Source of the DNA: Sophora flavescens
Lineage: Eukaryota > Streptophyta > Magnoliopsida > Fabales > Fabaceae
DNA length: 64,000 nt
NCBI GenBank assembly: GCA_030762895.1
Contig: CM061063.1
Coordinates: forward strand, 212,830,667 to 212,894,666
Direction of reading: 5' to 3'
The notes beneath the pieces are model-generated. The model saw only the letters and a list, made by a program, of their open reading frames with translations. It did no database searches and was not told the origin of the DNA. Positions 24,138 to 36,700 of this stretch are shown here, piece by piece (position 1 is the stretch's first letter; every line of letters starts with the position of its first letter). The position numbers and the translations under genes are program-made.

Positions 24138-25887
24138 TGTAACACCCTAGTTTTTACACCTAGGATTAATTATTTTATTTGGATGTTTAAGTTTATTTTG
24201 TTATGTGGTTTAGTTTGAGTAATTAAATTACTCTCTTCAAATTATTTTATTGGGTGCGTTAGCACTGACTTATTTCAGTGAATGCACGCTTACTAGACAA
24301 TAATTTATGTTATTGTCACTATTATACCAGTACAGAAAAATATTTTAAATGATTTGATTAAGAGAAAAGCATTTTCATATATTTGTTCTATTTAATTTTA
24401 GAGTTAAAAATATTTTGGTTTGACCTTAATCGGAGATTAAATTTTGGACTGAGTATTTTTTTAGTTGATTAGTTCAACTATTAATCTTTACTCTAATTTG
24501 AATTTCGAAATCATATCTTTATCAATCTTTATTTTTAGATTCCAAAAAGTGAAAACATGTTTATTTTAGGCCTAATATTTATCACTCATTTTGTACCTAC
24601 CACTAAGTAATTAGTTTAAAAACTCAACTTTTACACTTTTCTCTCTCTCTTTCTCGACGCCCTCTCCCTTTTTTCTCTTTTCTTTCTCTACTTCTTCTTT
24701 CTTTCTTTCTTCTTTCTTTTTCTCTTCTTCCTCCTCACTCCACCTTCTCCCTCCTCCTTCTCAACAACCAGACGCGCGCCACCCTTGGACAGCCGCTGCC
24801 ACCGCTCGGTGCCGCGCGAAGAGGAGACAGTTGCGTCCCTGCACGCGTCGTCGGAGCAGCGAAGCCGAGCCACCGTGTCCTGCATCGGACCGCCATCGCC
24901 TCACCATGGTAAGCGCCATTCATGGTGGTTTCGAACCCAACTCGTTGGATAAGCTTTCCTCTTATTCTTTTATGCTCTCTTTCAACTCTGTTGTTCTTGT
25001 TCACTGTAGAATAACCGTTGTCCTCCGTGCCGTCGCCGTCCGCCGCCGTGAGGAGCCCCATAACAGCCACCACAACTTCTTCTTCTTCCTTGGGTGACTC
25101 AAAACCCTCTCTTGTGTCTCAGATTTATAACCCCCAAATTGATTTTTGAAACCCTAACCCTGGCCTTTTTAATTCAGCTTCCAATCTTGAAATTGAAGCT
25201 TGTTTTATGCTATTGGGACTATGAATTTGTGTTTCCCTAAACCAATTTCATTATTCTTTAGTTAAAATGAGTTTTCCCTAAATTGTATTTGGGAGCCCTA
25301 AACCACCAATTTGATTTTATTTGAATTTGGGTATGTTTTTGTGAAATTAATTATGATTTAGTGCAATTAGGACTCTTAATTGATGATTCCTAAGTTCTTT
25401 TTCATGATCCTATAATCAAAACAAAGTTTCCTTAAAGGGTATTGTGAAGCGTAAGCTTCAAACATGATTTTCTTTGAAAATAACCTTGATTGGTAATAAG
25501 ATTAAGTGTTTAGAACAAATTAGAATGTGTGTTTGATCATGTGTAATTGATTTCTTGATTTCTGGTTGTTACGCGTTGTTGGATTCCCTCTCTGAGACAT
25601 TTGATACGGCTATGCTTGCTTGATGGAGTAGATATGGAGCTAACGGGAGCATTAAGACGAGGATCCTTTACTTGTCTTCAAAGGTAACGGGGGCTTGCCT
25701 GATGGATTTTTCTCAATAACCATTTGCTTGTAGTGTAGTCTGTATAATTTATGTGGTTGTGGTTATCTGTTTATGTGGTTTATGTCGTGTTGTTTATCTG
25801 AGTATCAGTGTCTGATCTGCTTTAAGTTATTTGATTATTTGTAGTGTATATTATATTGTTATGATGCATGATCTGTCATGTGGTATA
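24138..25887 (+). repeat. E2 3' LTR, first part
   Basis: Matches 16747-about 18495 of the 5' LTR, including the CT tract (24645-24730), the GC-rich module (24760-25060) and the telo-box region. It stops at the E3 insertion. The last five bases, GTATA (25883-25887), are the duplicated target of E3. Confidence 0.92.
25883..25887. repeat. E3 target-site duplication, left (GTATA)
   Basis: GTATA is repeated at 36696-36700. The uninterrupted E2 5' LTR has one GTATA at the matching place (around 18491-18500). Confidence 0.95.
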
Positions 25888-28800
25888 TGTAACGCCCTCC
25901 CTTGGGGCATTACTTACGTAACACATGCGGAATTTAAATTAAAAGATAATTTGCTGGTGCTTTCGAAAAATAATTTATATAAGTATATAAGTGTCTGAAA
26001 TTGGGTATAAAAATTTTGTCACGACTCCTAAGCCTTGATTGACACACAGTCTTACTATCATAGTATGGCAAGCCTATTTAATTTAAAGATTATACTTGAA
26101 TAAAAGCTAGTATTTTACGAAAATTTAATGAGTCTCCTCTCGTAATTCGGACATCCCAGGTAAAAGAACACCTGCTAAAATAATTACATTTTCACTCCAG
26201 AATTTCAGTTACACCAAATCCAACCAGACAACAATATATATAAAAATAACAGTCATAACCATAAGCTTTACAAGACCAAAAGGAAAAGTTTAAGTTTTCT
26301 TTCAAAATAACGCTCTCCAGGCCATAAACATTTCATTTTAAAATAAAGGCTCTCTGAGCCATACTCATACATACTTATCAAAATAATCTAAGTCTCAAAA
26401 CCCTAAGCTGGTCATTCTAAAAAGTTATTCCTGAGAACAACTCACGTGATCGTTCCACAATCAAATACTTCATCGAGCAACTAGATCTAAATCTTTGAGT
26501 GACTTAGGAAGACTCCTCTGCACATCTGTACTAAAATACCCAAGGTACAATAGCAAACCAGAAGAAACCTGAAATGTTTGTAAGGGTGAGATACCGACAA
26601 ATGGATATATCACACAACAACCATATACATGATACATACATCACATAATCATATAAACAGTTAAATCATTCATATACATAACATAACAGTGTTACATCAA
26701 AGGGTCTCAAACTCGCACAGTCAATCTTTTGAAAATATGCATGACACTTCAATATTAGGCTCTAACTTAATCTCATGAGATCTCAACACCGTTTTCCCTG
26801 GAGAAGTATTAGAGTTGGTCAATCTCTAGCCCACCGGGCAGTTGCCTCCTTACCCTCATGCATAAGGTCTCAGGACGAGCAACGTCACATGTGCCTCTTC
26901 ACTCGGTTTACATGGACAGACTCCCAGATACCATCTTTTGTATCTGATTTATTCATCAATAGCACGTCTGCTTGGGGAAATGCACATGAGAAAATATTTT
27001 ATTTAAAATGATTTCTTTGTGTTCATTCTTTTCACCGTCGCTGCTCAAGGCTAACGACTTAAATCATCATTTCCCCATCATTAAAAAAAAACTCAGAAGC
27101 AAAGGACTCATAGTCCGAACGCTCAATCACAATGTCTAAGACCGTGGCCGCAGTCAAGGGTTGTGGTCGTAGAAAACAACCTTCACCTTTAATCATGTTC
27201 ATCACACGCGGTCAGAATACACAGTCCAACACAACGTAATTAGGACCTAAGTCCATCACAACGAAATCAGAACGAACTGTCCTCAATTTCGAGAATTGGA
27301 CTCTTAGTCCATAACATCATAGCCAGGACTCGTAGTCCCGAATTAACACTGATCCAAGATCACATGACATAACATCATAACCAGGACTCGTAGTCCCGAA
27401 TTAACACTGATTCAAGATCACGTGCGTATCACTGAATACTAGAGGCGACGTCTCGCGTACTATATTCTCTTTCTTAAGTACTTATTTTTCGTTCAGTGAC
27501 AAACAAATTCAAAACCAAATCCTCGATAACCTATCCAGGTTATCGGAAAGTTTCTAAAATATTTAGGAAAAACATTTTCTTTGAAAATATTTTATAAAGC
27601 ATCTCTGAAATTCTTTTATCTTTGAAATATTTCCCCCAATAGGATATTGCCAAAAAAAAATCTTGAAAGTGTTCACTTGAAGACACATAGTTCGAAAAGG
27701 ATTTTTCTCTTGTATAACAATAGTTCACCAAAACCATTTCAACATTGAAAACAAGTACTTTAAGTTTAAAGAGCTTTTGGAAAAGAACACCAATCCCTTC
27801 ATCTTCAAAGCTTATTAAGGTTTTTAGTCCTTATAACGGTTGAGCACAGACGCACGTCTGGCTTAGCAAACTTTCAATCAACAACAGTATATATCATCAG
27901 TTCAATGCTAATATCACAGTTGAAAACAGTTCATCACATATATGCATTATATCATTTAGAACAAGTACAGTTCAACATCAGATAATAGCATAACAGTTCA
28001 AGTACATTAGATAATCAAGTAAGCTCAATCAACATGTAAATATCCAATTAAACACATACACACATGCATACAGTTGTTGAATATCCCTAGGCAAACTCCC
28101 TTACCTTTGAAGACAAGTAATGGATCCTCGTCTTAATACTCACATTAGCTCCAAGAGTGTAACTATCCACTCCATCAAGCAAGCATAGCCGTGTCAAACG
28201 TCTCAGAGAGGAAATCCAACAACGCGCAACAACCAAAAATCAAGAAATCAATTTCACATGATCAAACGCACATTCTAACTTTATCTAAACACTTAAATCT
28301 AATTACCAAACAAGGTTATTTTTAAAGAAAATCATGTTTGAAGCTCACGCTTCCCAATACCCTTTAAGGAGACTTTGTTTTGATTAAAAGATCCTGAAAA
28401 AGAACTTTGGAAATCATCCATTTAGAGTCCTAATTGCACTAAATCATAATTAACTTCACAAAAACATACCCAAATTCAAATAAAATCAAATTGGGGTTTT
28501 AGGGCTCCTTATTAAAATTTAGGGAAAACTCAGAATAATGAAATTGGTTTAGGGAAACACAAATTCACAATCCTAATTTTATAAAACAAGCTTAAATCTT
28601 AAGATTAAAATCTGAAATCAAAGGGTTAGGGTTAGGGTTTCAAAATAAATTTGGGGACTTTCGAATCTAAGCAAAATAGATGAGGTTTCACTCACCCAAG
28701 GAGGAAGGAAGAGAAGTGGTGGCTGTTGGGAACTCTGGCGCGGCTGCAGTGGCGGCGACTCCGGAGAGGACAACAGCCAAACGAAAGCCAAATGGACCAC

Positions 28801-29652
28801 ACATGGGCGAGCTCAGTACATAGTCGGCTCCTCCCTACCAGTGTAGCCGGACGACGACTGGCGACGAGGTGTAGGCGGTGCTCGTGGCTGGACAACGACG
28901 CAGCGGTGACAACACCTACGATCGTCGTTTTTCCTCACTCCAGGTGCTGAGAAACGGTGACGCAGAGGTTGAAGGGTGGTCGGACATTGCTCAAGCGGCT
29001 GGCTGGCTGGCACTGTGAGCTAGGGTGGGGAAGAAGATGAAGTGAGGAGGAAGAGAGAAAAAGAAAGAAGAAAAGAGAAAGAAGAAAAAATGAAAGAAAA
29101 AGTTGCAGAGAAGAAAAGAGAGAGTGAGGCGTCGAGTGAGTGAGAGAGAGAAAAGAGAAACTTTAGTTTTTAAACTAGTTACTTAGTGATAGGTACAAAA
29201 TGAGTGATAAATTTTAGGCCTAAAATAAACATGTTTTTATTTTTTTGAATCTAAAAATAAAGATTGATAAGAATATGTTTTCGAAATTCAAATTAGAGTA
29301 AAGATTAATAATTGAAATGATCAACTAAGAAAATACTTAGTCCAAAATTTAATCTCCGATTAAAGTCAAACCAGTTTATTTTCAACTCTAAAATTAAATA
29401 GGATGAAAATATGAAAATGCTTTTCTCTTAATCATATTATTTAAAATATTTTTCTGTACTGGTAATAATAGTGACAATAACGTAAATTATTGTCTAGTAA
29501 ACGTGCATTCCCTGAAATAATTCAGTGCTAACACACCCAATAAAATAATTTGAAAAGAGTAATTTAATTACTCAAACTAAACCACATAACAAAATAAACT
29601 TAAACATCTAAATAAAATAATTAATCATAGGTGTAAAAACTAGGGTGTTACA
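25888..29652 (-). repeat. E3 3' LTR
   Basis: Starts TGTAACGCCCTCC in plus view and ends AGGGTGTTACA, followed by the complement of the PPT. It includes the telo-box (28623-28640), the GC-rich module (about 28720-29030) and the purine tract (29037-29160). A local duplication near 27300-27420 repeats the phrase CATAACATCATA.CCAGGAC. The same duplication is in the other LTR. Confidence 0.93.
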
Positions 29653-32600
29653 TTACTACCCCTCTTAAAAAAATTTCGTCCTCGAAATTTCGTAGCTTAA
29701 AACTAAACAGGATTTTGTAATCACACCTTAACCCTAAAATCTTACTTTGTATTCGCGTCACTCCATTCCTTTCATCTACAACTCTATAACAAGATCGATT
29801 CTTACGTCATTCTATTTATCCTCGAGACTTTTTACTACCGCATTATCCCCACTACCTTCGATATTTCATCTTAGTCTATTTACACTTTCAAGAACAAAGT
29901 CAACGCTTAATCTCTTCATTTAACTTTCTCAATACAAATCCATTAGGAAAAACTTTCTCCAATATCTAACTTTCACAGCTAACACCAAAACCAACACTAA
30001 CTTTACATAACATCAATTAACCTTCCACTCAAGAGATGCAATCATAGTCTTAGTCCAATTGAGCTTAGTCTACTCTTCTAGTCATATCAAATTCACATTT
30101 TTCAAGTCTCCAAGCAAAACGTCATAACATTCCTGAGTTGCACATGATAAACTTTGCTCCAAGAACCTAAGAAATTCAATCTTATTAAAATTGAATCTTA
30201 CCACATCCAACATAGTCCGTTCTCTTCTTAATTCCTCTCGGATCTTTTGCCTACTTCGATTTTATATCCTTCATTTGACTCTCATTTTCAACTGAGTTCT
30301 CACGCCCCGTTAGTATCCCAGGTTTAAGAAATTTCCCATGCACATCTACCCTGTTGCCCAAGGAAAATACACAACTCCTAACAATTCCTCCATCTGAAGA
30401 TATAGCTCTATCACTTATGCAAGGAAGTGCTTGTATCATATCTTCACTTATCTTATATATCTGCAGCTGAGAAAAGAGATTATAAAATAGAGTTTCTCTA
30501 AGGCCATTACCCCTAGGAGCTGCACCAAAGCAAAGCCAAGAAATCCAGGTGGACACTCCCCAATGGCAATCTTGGATTTAAAATATCTAGTTTCCACTAT
30601 GGATCATCAACCACATTTTTACCAAAATAAAACTTCAAAGATTATAAACATTTCACCATAGCTTATCACACTCGAAAGACACAATCAAAACTTAATCACT
30701 TCTTGCCTCAAAATTTGTCTACTAGCAAAACTTCTTCAACACCTTATCCTCACAACGAACATCAAGTTCAACCTTAACTCTATCACATATATCTACTTTC
30801 CACCCAAAGCACACAATTATAGTCTTAGTTTTCTTTAAATATATTCCACCACTCCAAATTATAACATAGTCATTCATTTCAATCTTAAAGAATACGATTA
30901 CGTTTCTCCATGCAACTACAACCAAAAGGAATCACTTCAACTTGAATTATCCAAAATCATAATTCTTAAACTTTTCTAACAACTTAGTTTCACTCAAGAA
31001 CTCCTCTTTACTACGTCCGTTCAGCTTAAGGAAAACTACCATATATTTTTCCGTAAATCCTCGGACTCACTAAGTCAACATTAACCATAAACATTGATCA
31101 CTACTCTAAATTCCTTTAATGATATATCTGCCTCGATCATGATAAGGTCCATTGTAATCATCTCACTCAATAATGTTGAACTTAAGGGTTCTCACAATAC
31201 CATTCACATCTATACATTAACAAAGCTCCAATCAATTCTGGTTCATCCTACCATAGAGATGACAAAAACTTAGGTACCACACTATCTCCCAACTAACCTG
31301 CTAAGGATAGGTCACCTCATTCCTTATTCATCCCACTGAGGATGATCAATTGGACTTAGTCTCAACTTAGTCCTCAACACTTAAAGTAAATTCAACCGAC
31401 ACGTTGATAAACTTCCGTTTTTCATCTGAAACAACACTTGAAGATACTCCATGAAGTCTGAACAATCCTTTGATACATTATTCGGCTCACTAACTCTGCT
31501 TGTGGATCTTAACTCGTAAGAAGATGTAGACTTCACCAGTCGATCAACGATCACTTGAATTCAAATAAGACTCATACAGGTCTTCAGAAAACTCATAACA
31601 AAGATTGAAGGAATGCCAACATCTCGACAAGGAAGGTCTCAATTGCACATCTTGATGTGGAGATATCCAACTCACGACTGATGAGATAGGTCACACATCG
31701 ACGACATTTGGAAAATACGTAGAACTAAAATGATCAATGACAAAAAGTACGATCGAACCGCAATAAGACCTTGGTGATCATAAAAGAATTTCTCAAGAAA
31801 AGAAATTTTTTTTTCCTGGATTTCACGTTCACATAAGCATAGAAAAGAATTTCATTAATTTGAAGGATATCGGAACATTCAGTATGGAAAAAGATCATTC
31901 CATCAGGTTCGTGGATGTAAAAATGCATGATCAATACACATTTACAAACATGAATCTAATAAAGTTCATTCTTCCACAAGAATCTTCCAACGGATTCAAA
32001 GAATCAAGGGGTGAATAATGTCTAATCCCAAGAGGATTAATTCTTATTCTTAGTACAAGGAATTTACAAAATGATGACTTTCACCTCTATCAAAAATAGA
32101 AGTGACGAAACTAAGTTTCACCAAGAAACTTCTGCTATCACGAAATTATCTGGGTTATAACTCAAGAAATAGTCATAACCACTTCTCTCCACAAAATGTG
32201 AAAGTATCCAGACCAATGAATTCCGATAAATCAATTCACTCAAATGTCTAATACATCAAGGATCATTTAGAAGTGTGAGTACGACTTCTCGCAAACAAAG
32301 AAATGAATAACTGGAAATTAATGAATTAGCATAACTAATTCAGGAGTCCTGACAGATTTCAAATTAAGGTCAGAAAATACTTGTTCATAATTCGTCCTTT
32401 ACTTAGTTGTCAGGAATCCAGACGGTGACACGAGCCTTCACACAACATTGGTGCTTCACAAGGAAAACACTCGTTCTAACAAACGGTTCAGACCACCAAC
32501 CTTTCAGTTGAATGAGTCATTTAACTCGTTTTAACTTCGTAGGCAACATCCTACACAAAGCGACAGAGATCTGACCGAATCCAGAACTAGATCAATCAAA

Positions 32601-32914
32601 AATCAATGTCCTTTGCTAACCATAAACCTAGAATATTTCCAGGGAATACTCCCGGAAAACCCTCTACACAAGCACCTTGTTTCGAATATCAGACACGATT
32701 CGCAGGGATAATCGAATGTCATATTCGAACCCAAGTAACATTCAAGATCTAAGGTCTCCCAGGACATAAAGCCCTTAGAAAACCATCAAGAAACATATAC
32801 TTGTGCGTCAACACACATTGCTTCAACAAGAAACGATTCAAACAAGAGCCAACCAGAGATCACACAACAAAACTTAACAGACCTATTCCCCAAAGATCCC
32901 GAAAGACTCGACCA
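29653..32914 (-). mobile_element. E3 internal region, non-coding
   Basis: It begins (plus view) with the PPT complement TTACTACCCCTC at 29653-29665. The longest frame is 30251-30556 (minus, 101 codons, equivalent to E1 2517-2822). Compared with E1, substitutions hit amino-acid-changing positions freely. Another shared frame lies at 31734-31934. It is uninterrupted at the point where E1 carries the 1508-bp solo LTR, so it serves as an empty-site reference for that insertion. Confidence 0.78.
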
Positions 32915-32926
32915 GCTCTGATACCA
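32915..32926 (-). other. E3 primer-binding site
   Basis: In sense orientation TGGTATCAGAGC, complementary to initiator tRNA-Met, three bases from the 5' LTR boundary at 32930. Confidence 0.93.
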
Positions 32927-32929
32927 CCT

Positions 32930-35900
32930 TGTAACGCCCCCCCTTGGGGCATTACTTACGTAACACATGCGGAATTTAAATTAAAAGATAATTTGCTGGT
33001 CCTTTCGGAAAATAATTTATATAAGTATATAAGTGTCTGAAATTGGGTATAAAAATTTTGTCACGACTCCTAAGCCTTGATTGACACACAGTCTTACTAT
33101 CATAGTATGGCAAGCCTATTTAATTTAAAGAATATACTTGAATAAAAGCTAGTATTTTACGAAAATTTCGACAGAGTCTCCTCTGTAATTCGGACATCCC
33201 AGGTAAAAGAACACCTGCAAAAATAATTACATTTTCACTCCAGAATTTCAGTTACACCAAATCCAACCAGACAGCAATATATATAAAAATAACAGTCATA
33301 ACCATAAGCTTTACAAGACCAAAAGGAAAAGTTTAAGTTTTCTTTCAAAATAACGCTCTCCGAGCCATAAACATTTCATTTTAAAATAAAGGCTCCCTGA
33401 GCCATACTCATACATACTTATCAAAATAATCTAAGTCTCAAAACCCTAAGCTTGTCATTCTAAAAAGTTATTCCTGAGAAGAACTCACATGATCGTTCCA
33501 CAATCAAATACTTCATCGAGCAACTAGATCTAAGTCTCTGAGTGACTTAGGAAGACTCCTCTGCACATCTGTACTAAAATACCCAAGGTACAATAGCAAA
33601 CCAGAAGAAACCTGATATGTTTGTAAGGGTGAGATACCGACAAATGGATATATCACACAACAACCATATACATGATACATACATCACATAATCATATAAG
33701 CAGTTAAATCATGCATATACATAACATAACAGTGTTACATCAAAGGGTCTCAAACCCGCACAGTCAATCTTTTGAAAATATGCATGACACTTCAATATCA
33801 GGCTCTAACTTAATCTCATGAGATCTCAACACCGTTTTCTCTGGAGAAGTATTAGAGTTGGTCAATCTCTAGCCCACCGGGCAGTTGCCTCCTTACCCTC
33901 ATGCATAAGGTCTCAGGACGAGCAACGTCACATGTGCCTCTTCACTCGGTTTACATGGACAGACTCCCAGATACCATCTTTTGTATCTGATTTATTCATC
34001 AATAGCACGTCTGCTTGGGGAAATGTACATGAGAAAATATTTTATTTAAAATGATTTCTTTGTGTTCATTCTTTTCACTGTCGCTGCTCAAGGCTAACGA
34101 CTTAAATCATCATTTCCCCATCATTAAAAAAAACTCAGAAGCACAGGACTCATAGTCCGAACGCTCAATCACAATTCCTAAGACCGTGGCCGCAGTCAAG
34201 GGTTGTGGTCGTAGAAAACAACCTTCACCTTTAATCATGTTCATCACATGCGGTCAGAATACACAGTCCAACACAACGTAATTAGGACCTAAGTCCATCA
34301 CAACGAAATCAGAACGAACTGTCCTCAATTTCGAGAATTGGACTCTCAGTCCATAACATCATAGCCAGGACTCGTAGTCCCGAATTAACACTAATCCAAG
34401 ATCACATGCCATAACATCATAACCAGGACTCGTAGTCCCAAATTAACACTGATTCAAAATCACGTGCGTATCACTGAATACTAGAGGCGACGTCTCGCGT
34501 ACTAGATTCTCTTTCTTAAGTACTTATTTTTCGTTCAGTGAAAAACAAATTCAAAACCGAATCCTCGATAACCTATCCAGGTTATCGGAAAGTTTCTAAA
34601 ATATTTAGGAAAAACATTTTCTTTGAAAATATTTTATAAAGCATCTCTGAAATTCTTTTATCTTTGAAATATTTCCCCCCAATAGGATATTGCCAAAAAA
34701 AAATCTTGAAAGTGTTCACTTGAAGACACATAGTTCGAAAAGGATTTTTCTCTTGTATAACAATAGTTCACCAAAACCATTTCAACATTGAAAACAAGTA
34801 CTTTAAGTTTAAAGAGCTTTTGGAAAAGAACACCAATCCCTTCATCTTCAAAGCTTATTAAGGTTTTTAGTCCTTATAACGGTTGAGCACAGACGCACGT
34901 CTGGCTTAGCAAACTTTCAATCAACAACAGTATATATCATCAGTTCAATGCTAATATCACAGTTGAAAACAGTTCATCACATATATGCGTTATATCATTT
35001 AGAACAAGTACAGTTCAACATCAGATAATAGCATAACAGTTCAAGTACATTAGATAATCAAGTAAGCTCAATCAACATGTAAATATCCAATTAAACACAT
35101 ACACACATGCATACAGTTGTTGAATATCCCTAGGCAAACTCCCCTTACCTTTGAAGACAAGTAATGGATCCTCGTCTTAATACTCACATTAGCTCCAAGA
35201 GTGTAACTATCCACTCCATCAAGCAAGCATAGCCGTGTCAAACGTCTCAGAGAGGAAACCCAACAACGCGCAACAACCAAAAATCAAGAAATCAATTTCA
35301 CATGATCAAACGCACATTCTAACTTTATCTAAACACTTAAATCTAATTACCAAACAAGGTTATTTTTAAAGAAAATCATGTTTGAAGCTCACGCTTCCCA
35401 ATACCCTTTAAGGAGACTTTGTTTTGATTAAAAGATTCTGAAAAAGAACTTTGGAAATCATCCATTTAGAGTCCTAATTGCACTAAATCATAATTAACTT
35501 CACAAAAACATACCCAAATTCAAATAAAATCAAATTGGGGTTTTAGGGCTCCTTATTAAAATTTAGGGAAGACTCAGAATAATGAAATTGGTTTAGGGAA
35601 ACACAAATTCACAATCCTAATTTTATAAAACAAGCTTAAATCTTAAGATTAAAATCTGAAATCAAAGGGTTAGGGTTAGGGTTTCAAAATAAATTTGGGG
35701 ACTTTCGAATCTAAGCAAAATAGATGAGGTTTCACTCACCCAAGGAGGAAGGAAGAGAAGTGGTGGCTGCTGGGAACTCTGGCGCGGCTGCAGTGGCGGC
35801 GACTCCGGAGAGGACAACAGCCAAACGAAAGCCAAATGGACCACACATGGGCGAGCTCAGTACACAGTCGGCTCCTCCCTACCAGTGTAGCCGGACGACG

Positions 35901-36695
35901 ACCGGCGACGAGGTGTAGGAGGCGCTCGCGGCTGGACAACGATGCAGTGGTGACAACACCTGCGATCGTCGTTTTCCCTCACTCCAGGTGCTGAGAAGCG
36001 GTGACGCAGAGGTTGAAGGGTGGTCGGACATTGCTCAAGCAGCGGCTGGTCGGCGCTGTGAGCTAGGGTGGGGAAGAAGATGAAGTGAGGAGGAAGAGAG
36101 AAAAAGAAAGAAGAAAAGAGAAAGAAGAAAAAAGGAAAGAAAAAGTTGCAGAGAAGAAAAGAGAGAGTGAGGCGTCGAGTGAGTGAGAGAGAGAAAAGAG
36201 AAACTTTAGTTTTTAAACTAGTTACTTAGTGATAGGTACAAAATGAGTGATAAATATTAGGCCTAAAATAAACATGTTTTTATTTTTTTGAATCTAAAAA
36301 TAAAGATTGATAAGAATATGTTTTCGAAATTCAAATTAGAGTAAAGATTAATAATTGAACTGATCAACTAAGAAAATACTCTGTCCAAAATTTAATCTCC
36401 GATTAAAGTCAAACCGGTTTATTTTCAACTCTAAAATTAAATAGGATGAAAATATGAAAATGCTTTTCTCTTAATCACATTATTTAAAATATTTTTCTGT
36501 ACTGGTAATAATAGTGACAATAACGTAAATTATTGTCTAGTAAACGTGCATTCCCTGAAATAATTCAGTGCTAACACACCCAATAAAATAATTTGAAAAG
36601 AGTAATTTAATTACTCAAACTAAATCACATAACAAAATAAACTTAAACATCTAAATAAAATAATTAATCATAGGTGTAAAAACTAGGGTGTTACA
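32930..36695 (-). repeat. E3 5' LTR
   Basis: Nearly identical to the E3 3' LTR over its full length (3766 versus 3765 bp), with the same order of telo-box, GC-rich module (35755-36070) and purine tract (36065-36190). It ends AGGGTGTTACA directly against the right GTATA duplication. Confidence 0.94.
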
Positions 36696-36700
36696 GTATA

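Larger units (their letters stand above)
25888..36695 (-). mobile_element. E3: complete LARD-like element nested in E2
   Basis: A complete 10.8-kb element on the minus strand: 5' LTR 36695-32930 (3766 bp), PBS 32926-32915, internal region 32929-29653 (3277 bp), 3' LTR 29652-25888 (3765 bp). It is flanked by the GTATA duplication. The LTRs differ by about 2% in the first 270 bp compared by eye. It has structural signals for reverse transcription but no gag, RT, RNase H, integrase or protease motif in any frame, so it must be non-autonomous. Closest relative in the window is E1, in the same orientation. Confidence 0.95.
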
